Assembly: GCF_013390595.1 (NCBI RefSeq)
Contig: NZ_JACAWV010000022.1
Coordinates: 868,001-932,000, forward strand
DNA: 64,000 nt
Source of the DNA: Rhizobium sp. RM
GTDB taxonomy: Bacteria; Pseudomonadota; Alphaproteobacteria; Rhizobiales; Rhizobiaceae
Direction of reading: 5' to 3'
Under the pieces are notes generated by a model, which was not told the DNA's origin, made no database searches, and was given only the letters and a program-made list of their open reading frames with translations. The position numbers and the translations under genes were made by a program. Numbering within the stretch: the first letter of the stretch is position 1; every line of letters starts with the position of its first letter. This document shows positions 1 through 7,943 of this stretch, in pieces.

Positions 1-210
1 AGGCAGGGCAGGATCAGTGCAGGTCGCATCAAAGGCGGCAGTCGCAACGATGTTCTCAAGCCGGTTGCCGCCGCGAAACCCGTCAAAAACCACGATCGCT
101 GCAGTGACACCCCAAACCAGCCCCAGACACAGAACGGCCGGCTTCAGGTATCTTGGAAAAGCGATCAGCGTAACCAGAAGAAGCGCGCTAAGAACGGCCG
201 CAACAATCAC
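1..210 (-). CDS. Membrane protein, 5' part only (cut by window start)
   Basis: An open frame runs on the minus strand from a GTG at 210 off the window edge, giving 70 residues without a stop. The GTG is preceded at good distance by a strong GGGGGAG ribosome binding site. The translated start (VIVAAVLSALLLVTLIAF) is a clear hydrophobic membrane segment, followed by a second one around residues 26-42 and then a more polar stretch. I do not recognise the family. An ATG a few bases upstream of the GTG is followed immediately by a stop, so GTG is the likely start. The rest of the gene lies outside the window. Confidence 0.55.
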   Translation of the reverse strand, partial: MIVAAVLSALLLVTLIAFPRYLKPAVLCLGLVWGVTAAIVVFDGFRGGNRLENIVATAAFDATCTDPALP

Positions 211-541
211 GCCATCTCCCCCTGCCCCGAACAAATCTTCACGCGATCATACCTCCCATAAAACGCCGTATTCAACGCCGGCGAAAATCTTTGTCGCAAA
301 CTTATGATCGGTACTTGCGCTGTCAATACAACCAAGCGTGACAAGCACGGAACGTCTCCATACCCCACAGGCTTATCTGAAATCGGAACCAAATCGCATC
401 CAAAAACGTTCGCGGCTCGATAAGAACGTAATGCGTGGGACAAAGCATCCGTTTTGCATGCCTTGGCGAGCGTATCTCGCACCCCATATTAAATACGCCT
501 AATACATGATATAGAGGTTCGTCAGCTCAGGGAGACAAACA
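211..541. other. Intergenic region before the omp gene
   Basis: I see no convincing gene in these 331 bases. A 91-codon minus-strand frame (207-482) has unusual, arginine- and cysteine-rich composition and is probably not real. The stretch should hold the promoters of the leftward membrane protein and of the rightward omp gene. An AT-rich part near 485-520 is the best candidate for the omp promoter, but I cannot assign -35/-10 boxes with confidence. Confidence 0.4.
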
Positions 542-1171
542 ATGAAAACGCTGATCGCATCATCAATGTTCGCCTTGGCGGCAAGCACGGCAATGGCTGC
601 CGACGCCGTTTACGAGACCCCCGCACCGCCTGTCGCGCAGGAAACTCTGCCGACATTCACCTGGTCTGGCCCCTACCTTGGTATTCAGGGTGGAGCAGGC
701 TGGCTGAATGGTGACTTTTCGGCGGGTGGGCCCGTTGCCTCCGACAACTTCGATGGCGGCATCTTCGGCGCTTTCGCGGGCTATAACTACCAGTTCGACA
801 ACAATTTCGTCGTCGGCATCGAGGGTGATCTCGATTACAACTGGAACGACAATGACTACGGCGGCACGAAGGTTGGCACCGATTGGCAGGGCTCCGTACG
901 CGGCCGCGTCGGTTACGCCTTCGATCACGCTCTGCTTTACGCGACCGCAGGCTGGACCGCGACGCGCGGCTTTGTTGAAACCCCAGTCGGCGACGACAAT
1001 ACCACGTTCAATGGTTACACCGTCGGAGCAGGTCTCGATTACGCCTTCACCGACAATATCTTCGCCAGGATCGAATATCGCTTCAACGACTACAGCGACA
1101 AGGATGTCTTCGGCATCAATACCGATCTTGACCAGCACACCGTCAAGGTGGGCCTTGGTGTGAAGTTCTGA
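542..1171 (+). CDS. Omp25/RopB-like outer membrane beta-barrel protein
   Basis: This 209-residue protein has a typical signal peptide (MKTLIASSMFALAASTAMA, cleaved after ~19) and then the pattern of small rhizobial outer membrane proteins: the WSGPYLGIQGGAGW start of the barrel, alternating aromatic/polar strands, a conserved RIEYRFNDYSD segment and a C-terminal strand ending in phenylalanine (VKVGLGVKF). It matches the Omp25/Omp31/RopB porin-like family, which are 8-stranded outer membrane proteins thought to stabilise the envelope rather than act as general porins. A GGGAGA ribosome binding site lies 7-8 bases before the ATG. It is a single-gene unit, closed by the terminator at 1190. Confidence 0.85.
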   Translation: MKTLIASSMFALAASTAMAADAVYETPAPPVAQETLPTFTWSGPYLGIQGGAGWLNGDFSAGGPVASDNFDGGIFGAFAGYNYQFDNNFVVGIEGDLDYNWNDNDYGGTKVGTDWQGSVRGRVGYAFDHALLYATAGWTATRGFVETPVGDDNTTFNGYTVGAGLDYAFTDNIFARIEYRFNDYSDKDVFGINTDLDQHTVKVGLGVKF

Positions 1172-1189
1172 TCCGCCTCATGGCGCTCA

Positions 1190-1219
1190 AAAAAGCCCGG
1201 TTTTTACCGGGCTTTTTTT
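1190..1219 (+). terminator. Rho-independent terminator of the omp gene
   Basis: AAAGCCCGGT and ACCGGGCTTT form a perfect 10-bp stem (1192-1201/1206-1215) with a four-base loop, followed by a run of T. Confidence 0.85.
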
Positions 1220-1380
1220 ATGCGCGAACTGGCCATGGCGACCAGAACTGCAAGGCGTTCCGACCTCATGAAAAATGAAAACCAAGCAACGAACCATTCA
1301 CAAGCTGTTCAGAAGGTTCGTGCCATCATCCGGGCATAATGAGCCTCTATCTCCTGCAGCAGGCTTATGGAGTAGCCCTG

Positions 1381-1731
1381 ATGAAAAAAGTAATTCTTTC
1401 GACCCTTGCTGCGCTTGTCGCCACCGGAAGCGTCCTCGTATCTTACGGACCGGTTGCTGCGCAGGAATATCGTCCACGTTATGACCGTGGCGGCCCTCCA
1501 CCCCCGCCCTACCGCGAGCATCGTCGTCATAACGACGGCGCAGCTATCGCCGGCGGCCTGGCAGCCGGTGTGATCGGCGGCCTGATCGGTGGTGCAATCG
1601 TCAACAACAGCGGTCCTCGTTATTACGAGCCACCACCACCACCGCGCCCACGCTGCTGGTACGAAGATCGCCGCGTCCCGAATTCCTATGACGGCGGCTG
1701 GCATACGGAAACAATGCGCGTCTGCAACTGA
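1381..1731 (+). CDS. Small secreted proline-rich glycine-zipper protein
   Basis: I place the start at the ATG at 1381, which gives a clean signal peptide (MKKVILSTLAALVATGS...VAAQ) and has a GGAG 8-10 bases upstream; an ATG 42 bases further upstream would add residues ahead of the signal peptide. The mature part has a proline/arginine-rich segment (GGPPPPPYREHRR), a glycine-rich hydrophobic stretch (AAGVIGGLIGGAI, a glycine-zipper pattern able to pack in a membrane), a second proline run, and two cysteines near the C-terminus. Proteins of this design are common in Rhizobiales and carry no known function. Likely periplasmic or envelope-associated. Confidence 0.65.
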   Translation: MKKVILSTLAALVATGSVLVSYGPVAAQEYRPRYDRGGPPPPPYREHRRHNDGAAIAGGLAAGVIGGLIGGAIVNNSGPRYYEPPPPPRPRCWYEDRRVPNSYDGGWHTETMRVCN

Positions 1732-1927
1732 CCCGCAACATATCGACCGGTCAGCCCCCGGCTGGCCGGCTCTCCCTCTTCCCCAAATTTCCTGAACCGA
1801 GCACACGGCCGCAATAAAATTGCGGAGCGTTACCGCATTGTTGCGCCTGCAAAAATCGAAACCAAAGGCGCGTCTTCCCCAAAAAATGAGAGCCACGATG
1901 GCCTGATATCTGGTTGAGAAGACAAAT

Positions 1928-2003
1928 TGGTGGGCCCGGAGGGACTCGAACCCCCAACCAAGCGGTTATGAGCCGCCGGCTCTAACCATTGAGCTACAGG
2001 CCC
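1928..2003 (-). tRNA. tRNA with CAU anticodon, probably tRNA-Ile2
   Basis: Read on the minus strand, a complete 76-base tRNA begins GGGCCTG and ends in encoded CCA. The acceptor stem GGGCC.. pairs with the 3' side, the D arm carries AGCTCAATGGTTAGAGC, the T arm is GGGGGTTCGAGTCCC, and the anticodon loop CTCATAA places CAT at 1970-1968. CAU occurs in initiator and elongator Met tRNAs and in the Ile2 tRNA whose C34 is changed to lysidine by TilS. The body resembles alphaproteobacterial Ile2 rather than elongator Met (which begins GGCGGGG), so I prefer Ile2. The identity should be taken as probable. Confidence 0.9.
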
Positions 2004-2024
2004 TTTCGGACTTAAGATCCGAAA
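2004..2024 (-). repeat. Inverted repeat abutting the tRNA 5' end
   Basis: TTTCGGA (2004-2010) and TCCGAAA (2018-2024) form a perfect 7-bp stem with a 7-base loop, immediately upstream of the first base of the tRNA. It would lie in the 5' leader of the precursor or at the promoter. Confidence 0.5.
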
Positions 2025-2181
2025 TACCGGGTTTCGCAATGGTTCGAAACCGGCGGTCACGCTCTAACGCATATTTCTTGAGCCGACAAGCCATTGATGA
2101 TGGCGCAACAGCAGGTTGCCGTAATAGCTTCACAATCTCTGGCAATAGCTTGCACAGGGACACAATCAACGAGGAAACACC

Positions 2182-2925
2182 ATGACGACAAGAACGGCCC
2201 GCCTTTTCGCCCTGACCGCTTTGACTGCAGCATCGGTTATGCCGCTTGCCAGCCATGCGTTTGCACAGGAGACGACAAAGAGCGAAGCAACGATCAGCGT
2301 TTCGGGTGAAGGCCAGTCCGCAGTCGCACCAGATATGGCGATCCTGAATTTCAGTGTTGTCAAACAGGCGGAGACCGCTGCTGTGGCTCTGACGGAAAAC
2401 TCCAAGGCACTGTCGGAAGTGCTGAAAGCGCTGAAGGCCGCGTCGATCGAAGACCGTGATCTTCAGACCAGCAATTTTTCCGTCCAGCCGCTCTACAAGC
2501 ACTTCGAGCCAAAGGACGGCGTTTACGTCGCTCCCGAAATCACCGGATATCAGGTCAGCAACGGACTGACGGTGCGCGTCCGCGATCTCAAGAAACTCGG
2601 CGAAATCCTCGACACCTCCGTCAAGCTCGGCATCAATCAGGGTGGCGATATCACCTTCACCAACGACAAGCCTGAAGCAACGGTGACGGAAGCCCGTAAA
2701 CTGGCGGTGGCCGATGCGCTGGCGAAAGCCAAAACCTTGACGGAAGCAGCAGGCGTGAAACTCGGCCGGGTCATCCAGATCACCGAAAACATGCAGCGCC
2801 CGATGCCTGTACCGCAGGGCGCAATGCGTGCATCGATGATGAAGGAGGCAGATAGCGTGCCGATCGCATCCGGCGAGAACAACTACAGCGTTGTCGTCAA
2901 CGTCACTTTCGCCCTCGACCAATAA
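2182..2925 (+). CDS. SIMPL (DUF541) domain periplasmic protein
   Basis: This 247-residue protein starts with a signal peptide (ending ...SHAFAQ at ~25) and then fills one SIMPL/DUF541 domain: the opening ISVSGEGQSAVAPDMA and the later pattern with paired beta-alpha-beta halves (VSNGLTVRVRDLKKLGEILD; ARKLAVADALAKAKTLTEAAGVKLG) are characteristic. SIMPL proteins (e.g. YggE in E. coli, BP26/Omp28 in Brucella) are periplasmic and form ring-like oligomers; their role is linked to oxidative or envelope stress but is not settled. A GAGGAAA ribosome binding site precedes the ATG. The gene stands alone and ends in the terminator at 2951. Confidence 0.85.
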   Translation: MTTRTARLFALTALTAASVMPLASHAFAQETTKSEATISVSGEGQSAVAPDMAILNFSVVKQAETAAVALTENSKALSEVLKALKAASIEDRDLQTSNFSVQPLYKHFEPKDGVYVAPEITGYQVSNGLTVRVRDLKKLGEILDTSVKLGINQGGDITFTNDKPEATVTEARKLAVADALAKAKTLTEAAGVKLGRVIQITENMQRPMPVPQGAMRASMMKEADSVPIASGENNYSVVVNVTFALDQ

Positions 2926-2950
2926 ATCGAGACGACCGTAAAAAACTGAT

Positions 2951-2994
2951 CGAGGGATGAAGCCTGAAACGGCCTCATCCCTCGCTTCTTTTTA
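2951..2994 (+). terminator. Terminator of the SIMPL gene
   Basis: CGAGGGATGA pairs with TCATCCCTCG, with an extended inner GCC/GGC pairing, followed by a T-rich run (CTTCTTTTT). Confidence 0.8.
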
Positions 2995-3134
2995 AAAATC
3001 TCGCTCATCTTCCCGGCCTTGACGCCGCAAAAAGGAAACGCCCCGCCGACATTCAGCCAGACGGGGCGATCCATTTGATCCGCATCAGGGGGGGACCGGG
3101 GATTTTCCGCGGATCAATTCTTAAAAACGTCAGA

Positions 3135-3467
3135 TTACCGGCGGATAACCGGGCAACCACGCTCATTGGCGAAGACAACGCGGTCACGACCATGACGGTC
3201 GAAGCCGGCAACCACGACGCGGCGCGGCGACATGTCAACCACACGTGCGCGACGAAGACCCATGCGGCTTGCCTTTTCTTCCGCAAGCCACGGCGAGCAG
3301 CCGCGACGCGGGCCACCCCAACCATGACGACCGCCATCGCGGTGACCGTCGCGAACCTGGATACCGAACTGCACGTCCGGACCTGCCGAAGCCACTGAGG
3401 CCGTTGCAGAAATTCCGCCCAAGGCGATAAGGGCTGCCATACCGGCTTTAGCAAAAGTGCTGAACAT
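3135..3467 (-). CDS. Small secreted basic protein, unknown function
   Basis: This minus-strand gene codes for 110 residues with a signal peptide (MFSTFAKAGMAALIALGGISATASVASA, cleaved ~28). The mature part is rich in Gly, Arg, His and Asp (RDGHRDGGRHGWGG), has two cysteines, and ends in a compact domain with RVVVAGFDRHGRDRVVFANERGCPVIRR. Similar short secreted proteins with this C-terminal motif are found in many Rhizobiaceae without known function. A good ribosome binding site (AACGGAGTGA) precedes the ATG. It is probably periplasmic. Confidence 0.65.
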   Translation of the reverse strand: MFSTFAKAGMAALIALGGISATASVASAGPDVQFGIQVRDGHRDGGRHGWGGPRRGCSPWLAEEKASRMGLRRARVVDMSPRRVVVAGFDRHGRDRVVFANERGCPVIRR

Positions 3468-3613
3468 GATTCACTCCGTTTCGCTTTTCCGCCGGCAGAT
3501 CATCTGACCAGCGATTGAGAACACATTAGGGTCCGTCGCCTGAATGATTTCAGAACCGCACATTCAGCCAAGGTTCATGCTTGAGGCGAGATGGCAGGCT
3601 CCGCAAATCAGGC

Positions 3614-4035
3614 TTACGGAGAAAGATGAAGGACGATTTCCCGACGGTGCGGGTGATCGCGGTGCTCAAACAGGTAAAGCCCCTGCCAGGTTCCAAGGAC
3701 CGGTTTTCCGTCGCTGACAGGAACACCGATCGAGACGGCGGTCAGCGCTGCCTTGATATGCGCGGGCATGTCATCCGGCCCTCAAGCGTATGGCTGACCC
3801 AGCCCATAGACGCATCGCTGGAGGGAGGAACGAGACGGTGGAAGAACACCTTGAGATCGCGCCTCACATCCGGGTCGGCATTCTCCTGTATCAGCAAAGA
3901 ACAGGAGGTGTGCCGAACAAAGACCGTCAGCAACCCTTCACTCATGCCACTCTCGCGAACGAAGCGACGGGCCTCATCGGTAAACTCGTACAAACCCTGG
4001 CCATTTGTGGCGATGATCGTTTTCTTTTGGGGCAC
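3614..4035 (-). pseudogene. yjbQ: yjbQ (UPF0047) gene with apparent -1 frameshift
   Basis: The N-terminal half reads from a GTG at 4035 (AGAGGAA five bases upstream) as a YjbQ/UPF0047 protein through TVFVRHTSCSLLIQENADPDV and WVSHTLEG. At about 3778-3781 the frame is lost: it runs on as RMTCPRISRQR to a stop. Removing the shift, the adjacent frame continues perfectly as PDDMPAHIKAALTAVSIGVP and GTWQGLYLFEHR to a TAA at 3614. The joined product is about 140 residues, the usual family length. One base appears to be missing in the GAG-GGx-CCG-GAT segment. YjbQ proteins have been linked to thiamine-phosphate synthase activity in vitro. This is either a true inactivating deletion or a sequencing error. 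Confidence 0.75.
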
Positions 4036-4269
4036 AATATTTCCTCTGGATGCCAGGAACAAAACACACGTTAAGGACGTTACATCGTATTAGTCAGGGG
4101 TAAATGCCTGCGAGCACGTCTGCAACAGCGGCAAAAACGATCCGGCAGACCTCACGGTTGCATCGAAGGGGAAGGAATACAGACGCATATGGACGACACG
4201 ACGCCCTCCCCTTTTGGATCGATCGGATTTTTGTATCCGGTAATGAGAACGGATGCGAAAGACTGACCT
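4036..4269. promoter_or_regulatory. Divergent spacer between yjbQ and agp2
   Basis: The 234 bases separate the leftward yjbQ gene and the rightward phytochrome gene and should contain both promoters. I see no terminator or strong operator-like repeat. The phytochrome ATG has only a weak purine-rich ribosome binding site. Confidence 0.3.
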
Positions 4270-6825
4270 ATGGCATCCACCGATTATCAGGTCGATCTTA
4301 CAAACTGTGACAAAGAACCGATTCATATTCCCGGCTATATCCAGCCCCACGGCTGTCTGATCGCATTCGACAGCGCCATGCGTATAGCGTTGCGCCACTC
4401 CGAAAATTGCGGCGAAATGCTTGGCCTGGAAGGAGAGATCAACGGCAGGTCGGCAGACGACGTGCTCGGCGCAAAGCTGACGCATGATCTTCGCAACGCG
4501 TTGACCGTGACGGGCAGATCCATTCGCCCATCCCTGCTCCCCGGCATAAAAACGGCCAACGGTCAGACGTTCGATATCGCGCTCCACAGGCACAAATCAG
4601 TGACCATTGTGGAGTTTGAGCCATCGCGCTCGGAAGCCCAGCCCCTCGGCACTGCGCGAAAGATGGTGGATCGAATTCGTGAAGCCGACAGTGTCGACAG
4701 CCTCATTTCGAGGACGGCCAGATTGATAAAGGCGACGCTCGGCTACGACCGCGTGATGATCTACCGCTTCGAAGATGACGGCTCCGGAAAGGTCGTATCA
4801 GAGGCCAAACAGCCGGAACTGGAAAGCTTTCTCGGCCAATATTTCCCTGCCAGCGACATACCGCAGCAGGCCCGTACGCTGTACCTCAAGAACACGCTGC
4901 GCATTATCTCCGACGCACGCGGCATGCGCGTGCCTGTTGTGCCCACACTCGATGCCTCCGGCGAACCGCTGGATCTTTCCTTTGCTCATCTTCGCAGCGT
5001 CTCGCCCATTCATTGCGAGTACCTGCGCAATATGGGTGTGGCAGCGTCCATGTCCATTTCGGTGATCGTCGATGGGGCGCTCTGGGGGCTTATCGCTTGC
5101 CATCATTATTCACCGCGCGTCCTTTCGATGCCGGTCAGGATTGCTGCGGAAATGTTTGGAGAGTTTTTCTCCATGCACCTCCAGATCCTCAAGCAGAAGC
5201 GACGGCTGACGACGATCAGCCAGGCGCACAGTGCGCTCGACCGGTTTCTGCGCCTTGCCGCGCATCATTCCAATATCGAGGAATTGCTGGTCGACAGTTT
5301 TCAGGATTTTGCCGATCTGATGCCATGTGATGGCGTTGGCCTCTGGGTCAACGACAACTGGCATGGTCACGGGTCCGTTCCGCCGCATGATGCCATCCCT
5401 CGGCTTGCCCGATTTATTGCCTCCACCGCTGAAAACAAGGTTTGGGCAACACACGCGCTGTCGCAGGTTATTCCCGAGGCAGAAACCTACGCGCCCATTG
5501 CCGCAGGCGTGCTCGCCATTCCACTTTCCCAAGTCAAAAACGATTATCTGCTGTTTTTCCGCAAGGAGATTGTCCAGACCCTGAACTGGGCGGGCAACCC
5601 GGAAAAATCCTATGAGACAGGCCCGATGGGCGACCGTCTCACCCCGCGCAAGAGCTTTGCGATCTGGAAGGAAACCGTCAGCCTGCAGGCGCAGCCCTGG
5701 TCGGAATCGGACCGGGAAATTGCCGAGGCAGCGCGTATCGCGCTGGTCGAAGTCGCGTTCCAGCACAGCGAACTGATGGCGGGTGAACGCGACCGGGCAG
5801 AAGTCCGTCAGCGAATGCTGAACGAAGAACTCAACCACCGCGTCAAGAACATCCTGGCCATCATCAAATCGCTTGTCGGCAATCCCTCTCAGGAAGGCAA
5901 GACGCTGCAGGAATACGTCACGGCACTGAAGGGCCGCATTCAGGCGCTTTCCTTCGCCCATGATCAGATCATTCGCGGTGAAGGCGGCGGGTCACTTCGT
6001 GATCTCCTGGAGGCGGAACTGTCGCCTCACCGGTCGCCGTTGACAGATGTGATGCTCACCGGTCCCGAAGTGACGCTTGATTCACGCGCTTTCTCCGTCA
6101 TGGCGCTTGTCCTGCATGAATTGGCGACAAATGCCGCCAAATATGGCGCGCTTTCTCCGCAAAACAGCAACCGGCTGGAGGTCAGCTGGGAGCTCGACAC
6201 CAGCCATGATTGCCGTCTTGTGTGGCGGGAAACCCTTGCCGGCCCCTTGGCGACACCGTCACGTGCCGGTTTTGGCACCGCCCTGATCAGCCGTAGCATA
6301 CCCTACGATCTTGGCGGCCGCAGTACGCTGCACTATCGCCCCGACGGGCTTGAGGCAGAAATGGTTTTGCCGGCCCGCCATGTGTCCTTGAAATTCTCTT
6401 CGCTGCCCCAATCGACAAAGGGCGATATGTCCGGTGCAAGAAAAACTTATGACCGGGAGGAACCATTGAAAATCTTGCTCGTAGAAGACCAGATGCTGAT
6501 CGCCATGGATGTTGAGAGCATGCTCGAGAACAATGGCATCGAACGCATTGAAACCGCCACATCCTCGGCCATGGCGATTGAGAAGCTCAAAGCCTATCTG
6601 CCCGATATCGCGATCCTCGATATCAACCTTGGCTCGGACACCTCAATTCCGGTTGCGAGGGAACTGCACAAACGTGGAATTCCCTTCATGTTCGCAACGG
6701 GTTATGCCGATGGCGTGATGGTGCCTGAAGAGTTTTCGCAGGCCCCGATCATCCGAAAACCCTACGATGAAGACGCCCTGATGTCCGGTATCGGCCTTCT
6801 GGTTGAAAGTGTGGAGCGGGCTTGA
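4270..6825 (+). CDS. agp2: Bacteriophytochrome Agp2-type, HWE kinase plus receiver
   Basis: This 851-residue photoreceptor has the order PAS-GAF-PHY-HWE histidine kinase-REC. Cys13 near the N-terminus is the expected biliverdin attachment residue. The GAF domain holds the FPASDIPQQAR motif with the conserved pyrrole-water Asp, and the HLRSVSPIHCEYL segment with the chromophore-contacting His. The kinase phospho-acceptor is His523 (NEELNHRVKN), followed by an HWE-type N box (ELATNAAKYGAL). The C-terminal receiver (from ~733) has acidic residues LLVEDQ, phospho-acceptor Asp784 (LDINLG) and Lys in RKPYDED. Architecture, N-terminal sequence and the neighbouring rpoD-dnaG match Agrobacterium AtBphP2/Agp2, a bathy phytochrome with a far-red-absorbing dark state. 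Dark-state behaviour is from the family, not seen here. The gene converges on the DUF930 gene with a 6-base gap. Confidence 0.93.
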   Translation: MASTDYQVDLTNCDKEPIHIPGYIQPHGCLIAFDSAMRIALRHSENCGEMLGLEGEINGRSADDVLGAKLTHDLRNALTVTGRSIRPSLLPGIKTANGQTFDIALHRHKSVTIVEFEPSRSEAQPLGTARKMVDRIREADSVDSLISRTARLIKATLGYDRVMIYRFEDDGSGKVVSEAKQPELESFLGQYFPASDIPQQARTLYLKNTLRIISDARGMRVPVVPTLDASGEPLDLSFAHLRSVSPIHCEYLRNMGVAASMSISVIVDGALWGLIACHHYSPRVLSMPVRIAAEMFGEFFSMHLQILKQKRRLTTISQAHSALDRFLRLAAHHSNIEELLVDSFQDFADLMPCDGVGLWVNDNWHGHGSVPPHDAIPRLARFIASTAENKVWATHALSQVIPEAETYAPIAAGVLAIPLSQVKNDYLLFFRKEIVQTLNWAGNPEKSYETGPMGDRLTPRKSFAIWKETVSLQAQPWSESDREIAEAARIALVEVAFQHSELMAGERDRAEVRQRMLNEELNHRVKNILAIIKSLVGNPSQEGKTLQEYVTALKGRIQALSFAHDQIIRGEGGGSLRDLLEAELSPHRSPLTDVMLTGPEVTLDSRAFSVMALVLHELATNAAKYGALSPQNSNRLEVSWELDTSHDCRLVWRETLAGPLATPSRAGFGTALISRSIPYDLGGRSTLHYRPDGLEAEMVLPARHVSLKFSSLPQSTKGDMSGARKTYDREEPLKILLVEDQMLIAMDVESMLENNGIERIETATSSAMAIEKLKAYLPDIAILDINLGSDTSIPVARELHKRGIPFMFATGYADGVMVPEEFSQAPIIRKPYDEDALMSGIGLLVESVERA

Positions 6826-6831
6826 GCGCAA

Positions 6832-7821
6832 TCATCGCAGGGTCGCAAAACCGCGCTTTTTGGCGTCGGGCTCCGAAAGCTCATTGCCGATCTTGAAGCG
6901 GAAGCCCGTGACCGCGTAATTGTCCATGTCCACTTCGCACTGGAACGAGATATCGTGCCATTTGCTGCCGACGTTGAAAGCGCCGCCCGTGGCATCGAGC
7001 TTGTTTCCTGAAATCAGGCCACCCGTGTCGGAATAGGCGACGATCCCTTCGATTGGAAATCCCGCATTCTGAACCTGCGCTATCGCCTCGCTGCGACATA
7101 GCTGGACTATTCGGCGTCGCGGTGGCAATTCACCAAAGATCTGCCGGCGTTGATCTCGCGTCAGCATCGCGGACGACAACAGGCTTTCTGCGGCAGGAAG
7201 CGCGTCAGAATTTCCTTTTGCCGCCTCGGCAGCAGGTTTTTCTTCGGCTGGCTTCGGTTGCGATACCGGTGGCTTGTCTGGTGGAGCAGCCTCGTTCGGC
7301 GTCAGTGACGCCACGATCTCCCCATCGTCCGCCTGTGCGGCAAGATTGCTCTCTTCGGCTTCCTGTGCTGCCGTGTCCTGCTGTTTGGCTGTCGGCTCAG
7401 GCTGGCTGTCCGGTTCGCCCCCTGCGGTATCTGTCTCCTCAGCAGTCGATGTCTTTTCCTTCTCTTCCGTCTTACCAGGCTTGTCGACGGGATCGAGCTG
7501 CGTCATCTCGGGCCTGACGGCGATAGAAGGCTGCATCGCTGGCGCGGGCGGCGTGGGTGCAGGCGGTGGCGGAGGAGGATTTTCCTTGGCCTGCTCTTCT
7601 GCAGGCGGCTTCGGCTCTTCGGGCTTTTTTTCTTCCTCGGCCTTCGGTTCTTCAGGAGGCGGCACGAGATCGACGCTGATGCTTTCCGGCTCCTGCGGTT
7701 CGGCCATCCGTTCAGGCAGCTGAAAAAAGAACGCACCAACGACAAGCAGATGCAGCAGCACGGAGGCCGGTATTGCCCACCCTCCTACGCGCCTTTTGCT
7801 TGCGGGCACAGTTTCTTGCAT
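6832..7821 (-). CDS. DUF930 envelope protein with TonB-like N-terminus
   Basis: This 329-residue protein has an N-terminal membrane anchor (VGGWAIPASVLLHLLVVGAFFF), a long Pro/Glu/Lys-rich linker (roughly residues 40-215, with PPPEEP, KKPEEPKPP and PPPPPPAPTPP runs, as in TonB and TolA), and a C-terminal globular DUF930 domain with QRRQIFGELPPRRRIVQLCRSEAI and the cysteine in DISFQCEVDMD. DUF930 is a rhizobial family of unknown function. The TonB-like spacer suggests a protein anchored in the inner membrane and reaching across the periplasm; this is inference from layout. The two DUF930 cysteines could form a disulfide. It lies upstream of no obvious partner and is downstream of rpoD on the same strand, but rpoD has its own terminator. 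Confidence 0.75.
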   Translation of the reverse strand: MQETVPASKRRVGGWAIPASVLLHLLVVGAFFFQLPERMAEPQEPESISVDLVPPPEEPKAEEEKKPEEPKPPAEEQAKENPPPPPPAPTPPAPAMQPSIAVRPEMTQLDPVDKPGKTEEKEKTSTAEETDTAGGEPDSQPEPTAKQQDTAAQEAEESNLAAQADDGEIVASLTPNEAAPPDKPPVSQPKPAEEKPAAEAAKGNSDALPAAESLLSSAMLTRDQRRQIFGELPPRRRIVQLCRSEAIAQVQNAGFPIEGIVAYSDTGGLISGNKLDATGGAFNVGSKWHDISFQCEVDMDNYAVTGFRFKIGNELSEPDAKKRGFATLR

Positions 7822-7888
7822 CGCTCACGTCCAAATCCAGTACGGCTCTACACATAAGCCTTGTCACGAAGTTCGCCAGTGCGCGAAA

Positions 7889-7922
7889 CAAAAAACCCGG
7901 CCAGACAATCTGACCGGGTTCA
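7889..7922 (-). terminator. Terminator downstream of rpoD
   Basis: On the minus strand AACCCGGTCAGA pairs with TCTGGCCGGGTT (7920-7894, one G-G or G-C wobble position) followed by a T run read from the A-rich stretch at 7888-7893. It separates rpoD from the DUF930 gene. Confidence 0.8.
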
Positions 7923-7943
7923 ATTTTACGAGAAGCGTAACGC

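Noticed and set aside
207-482. 91-codon minus-strand frame whose stop overlaps the GTG start of the truncated membrane protein (GTGA)
   Set aside because: Arg/Cys-rich composition without any recognisable domain and no good ribosome binding site; the overlap is probably chance.
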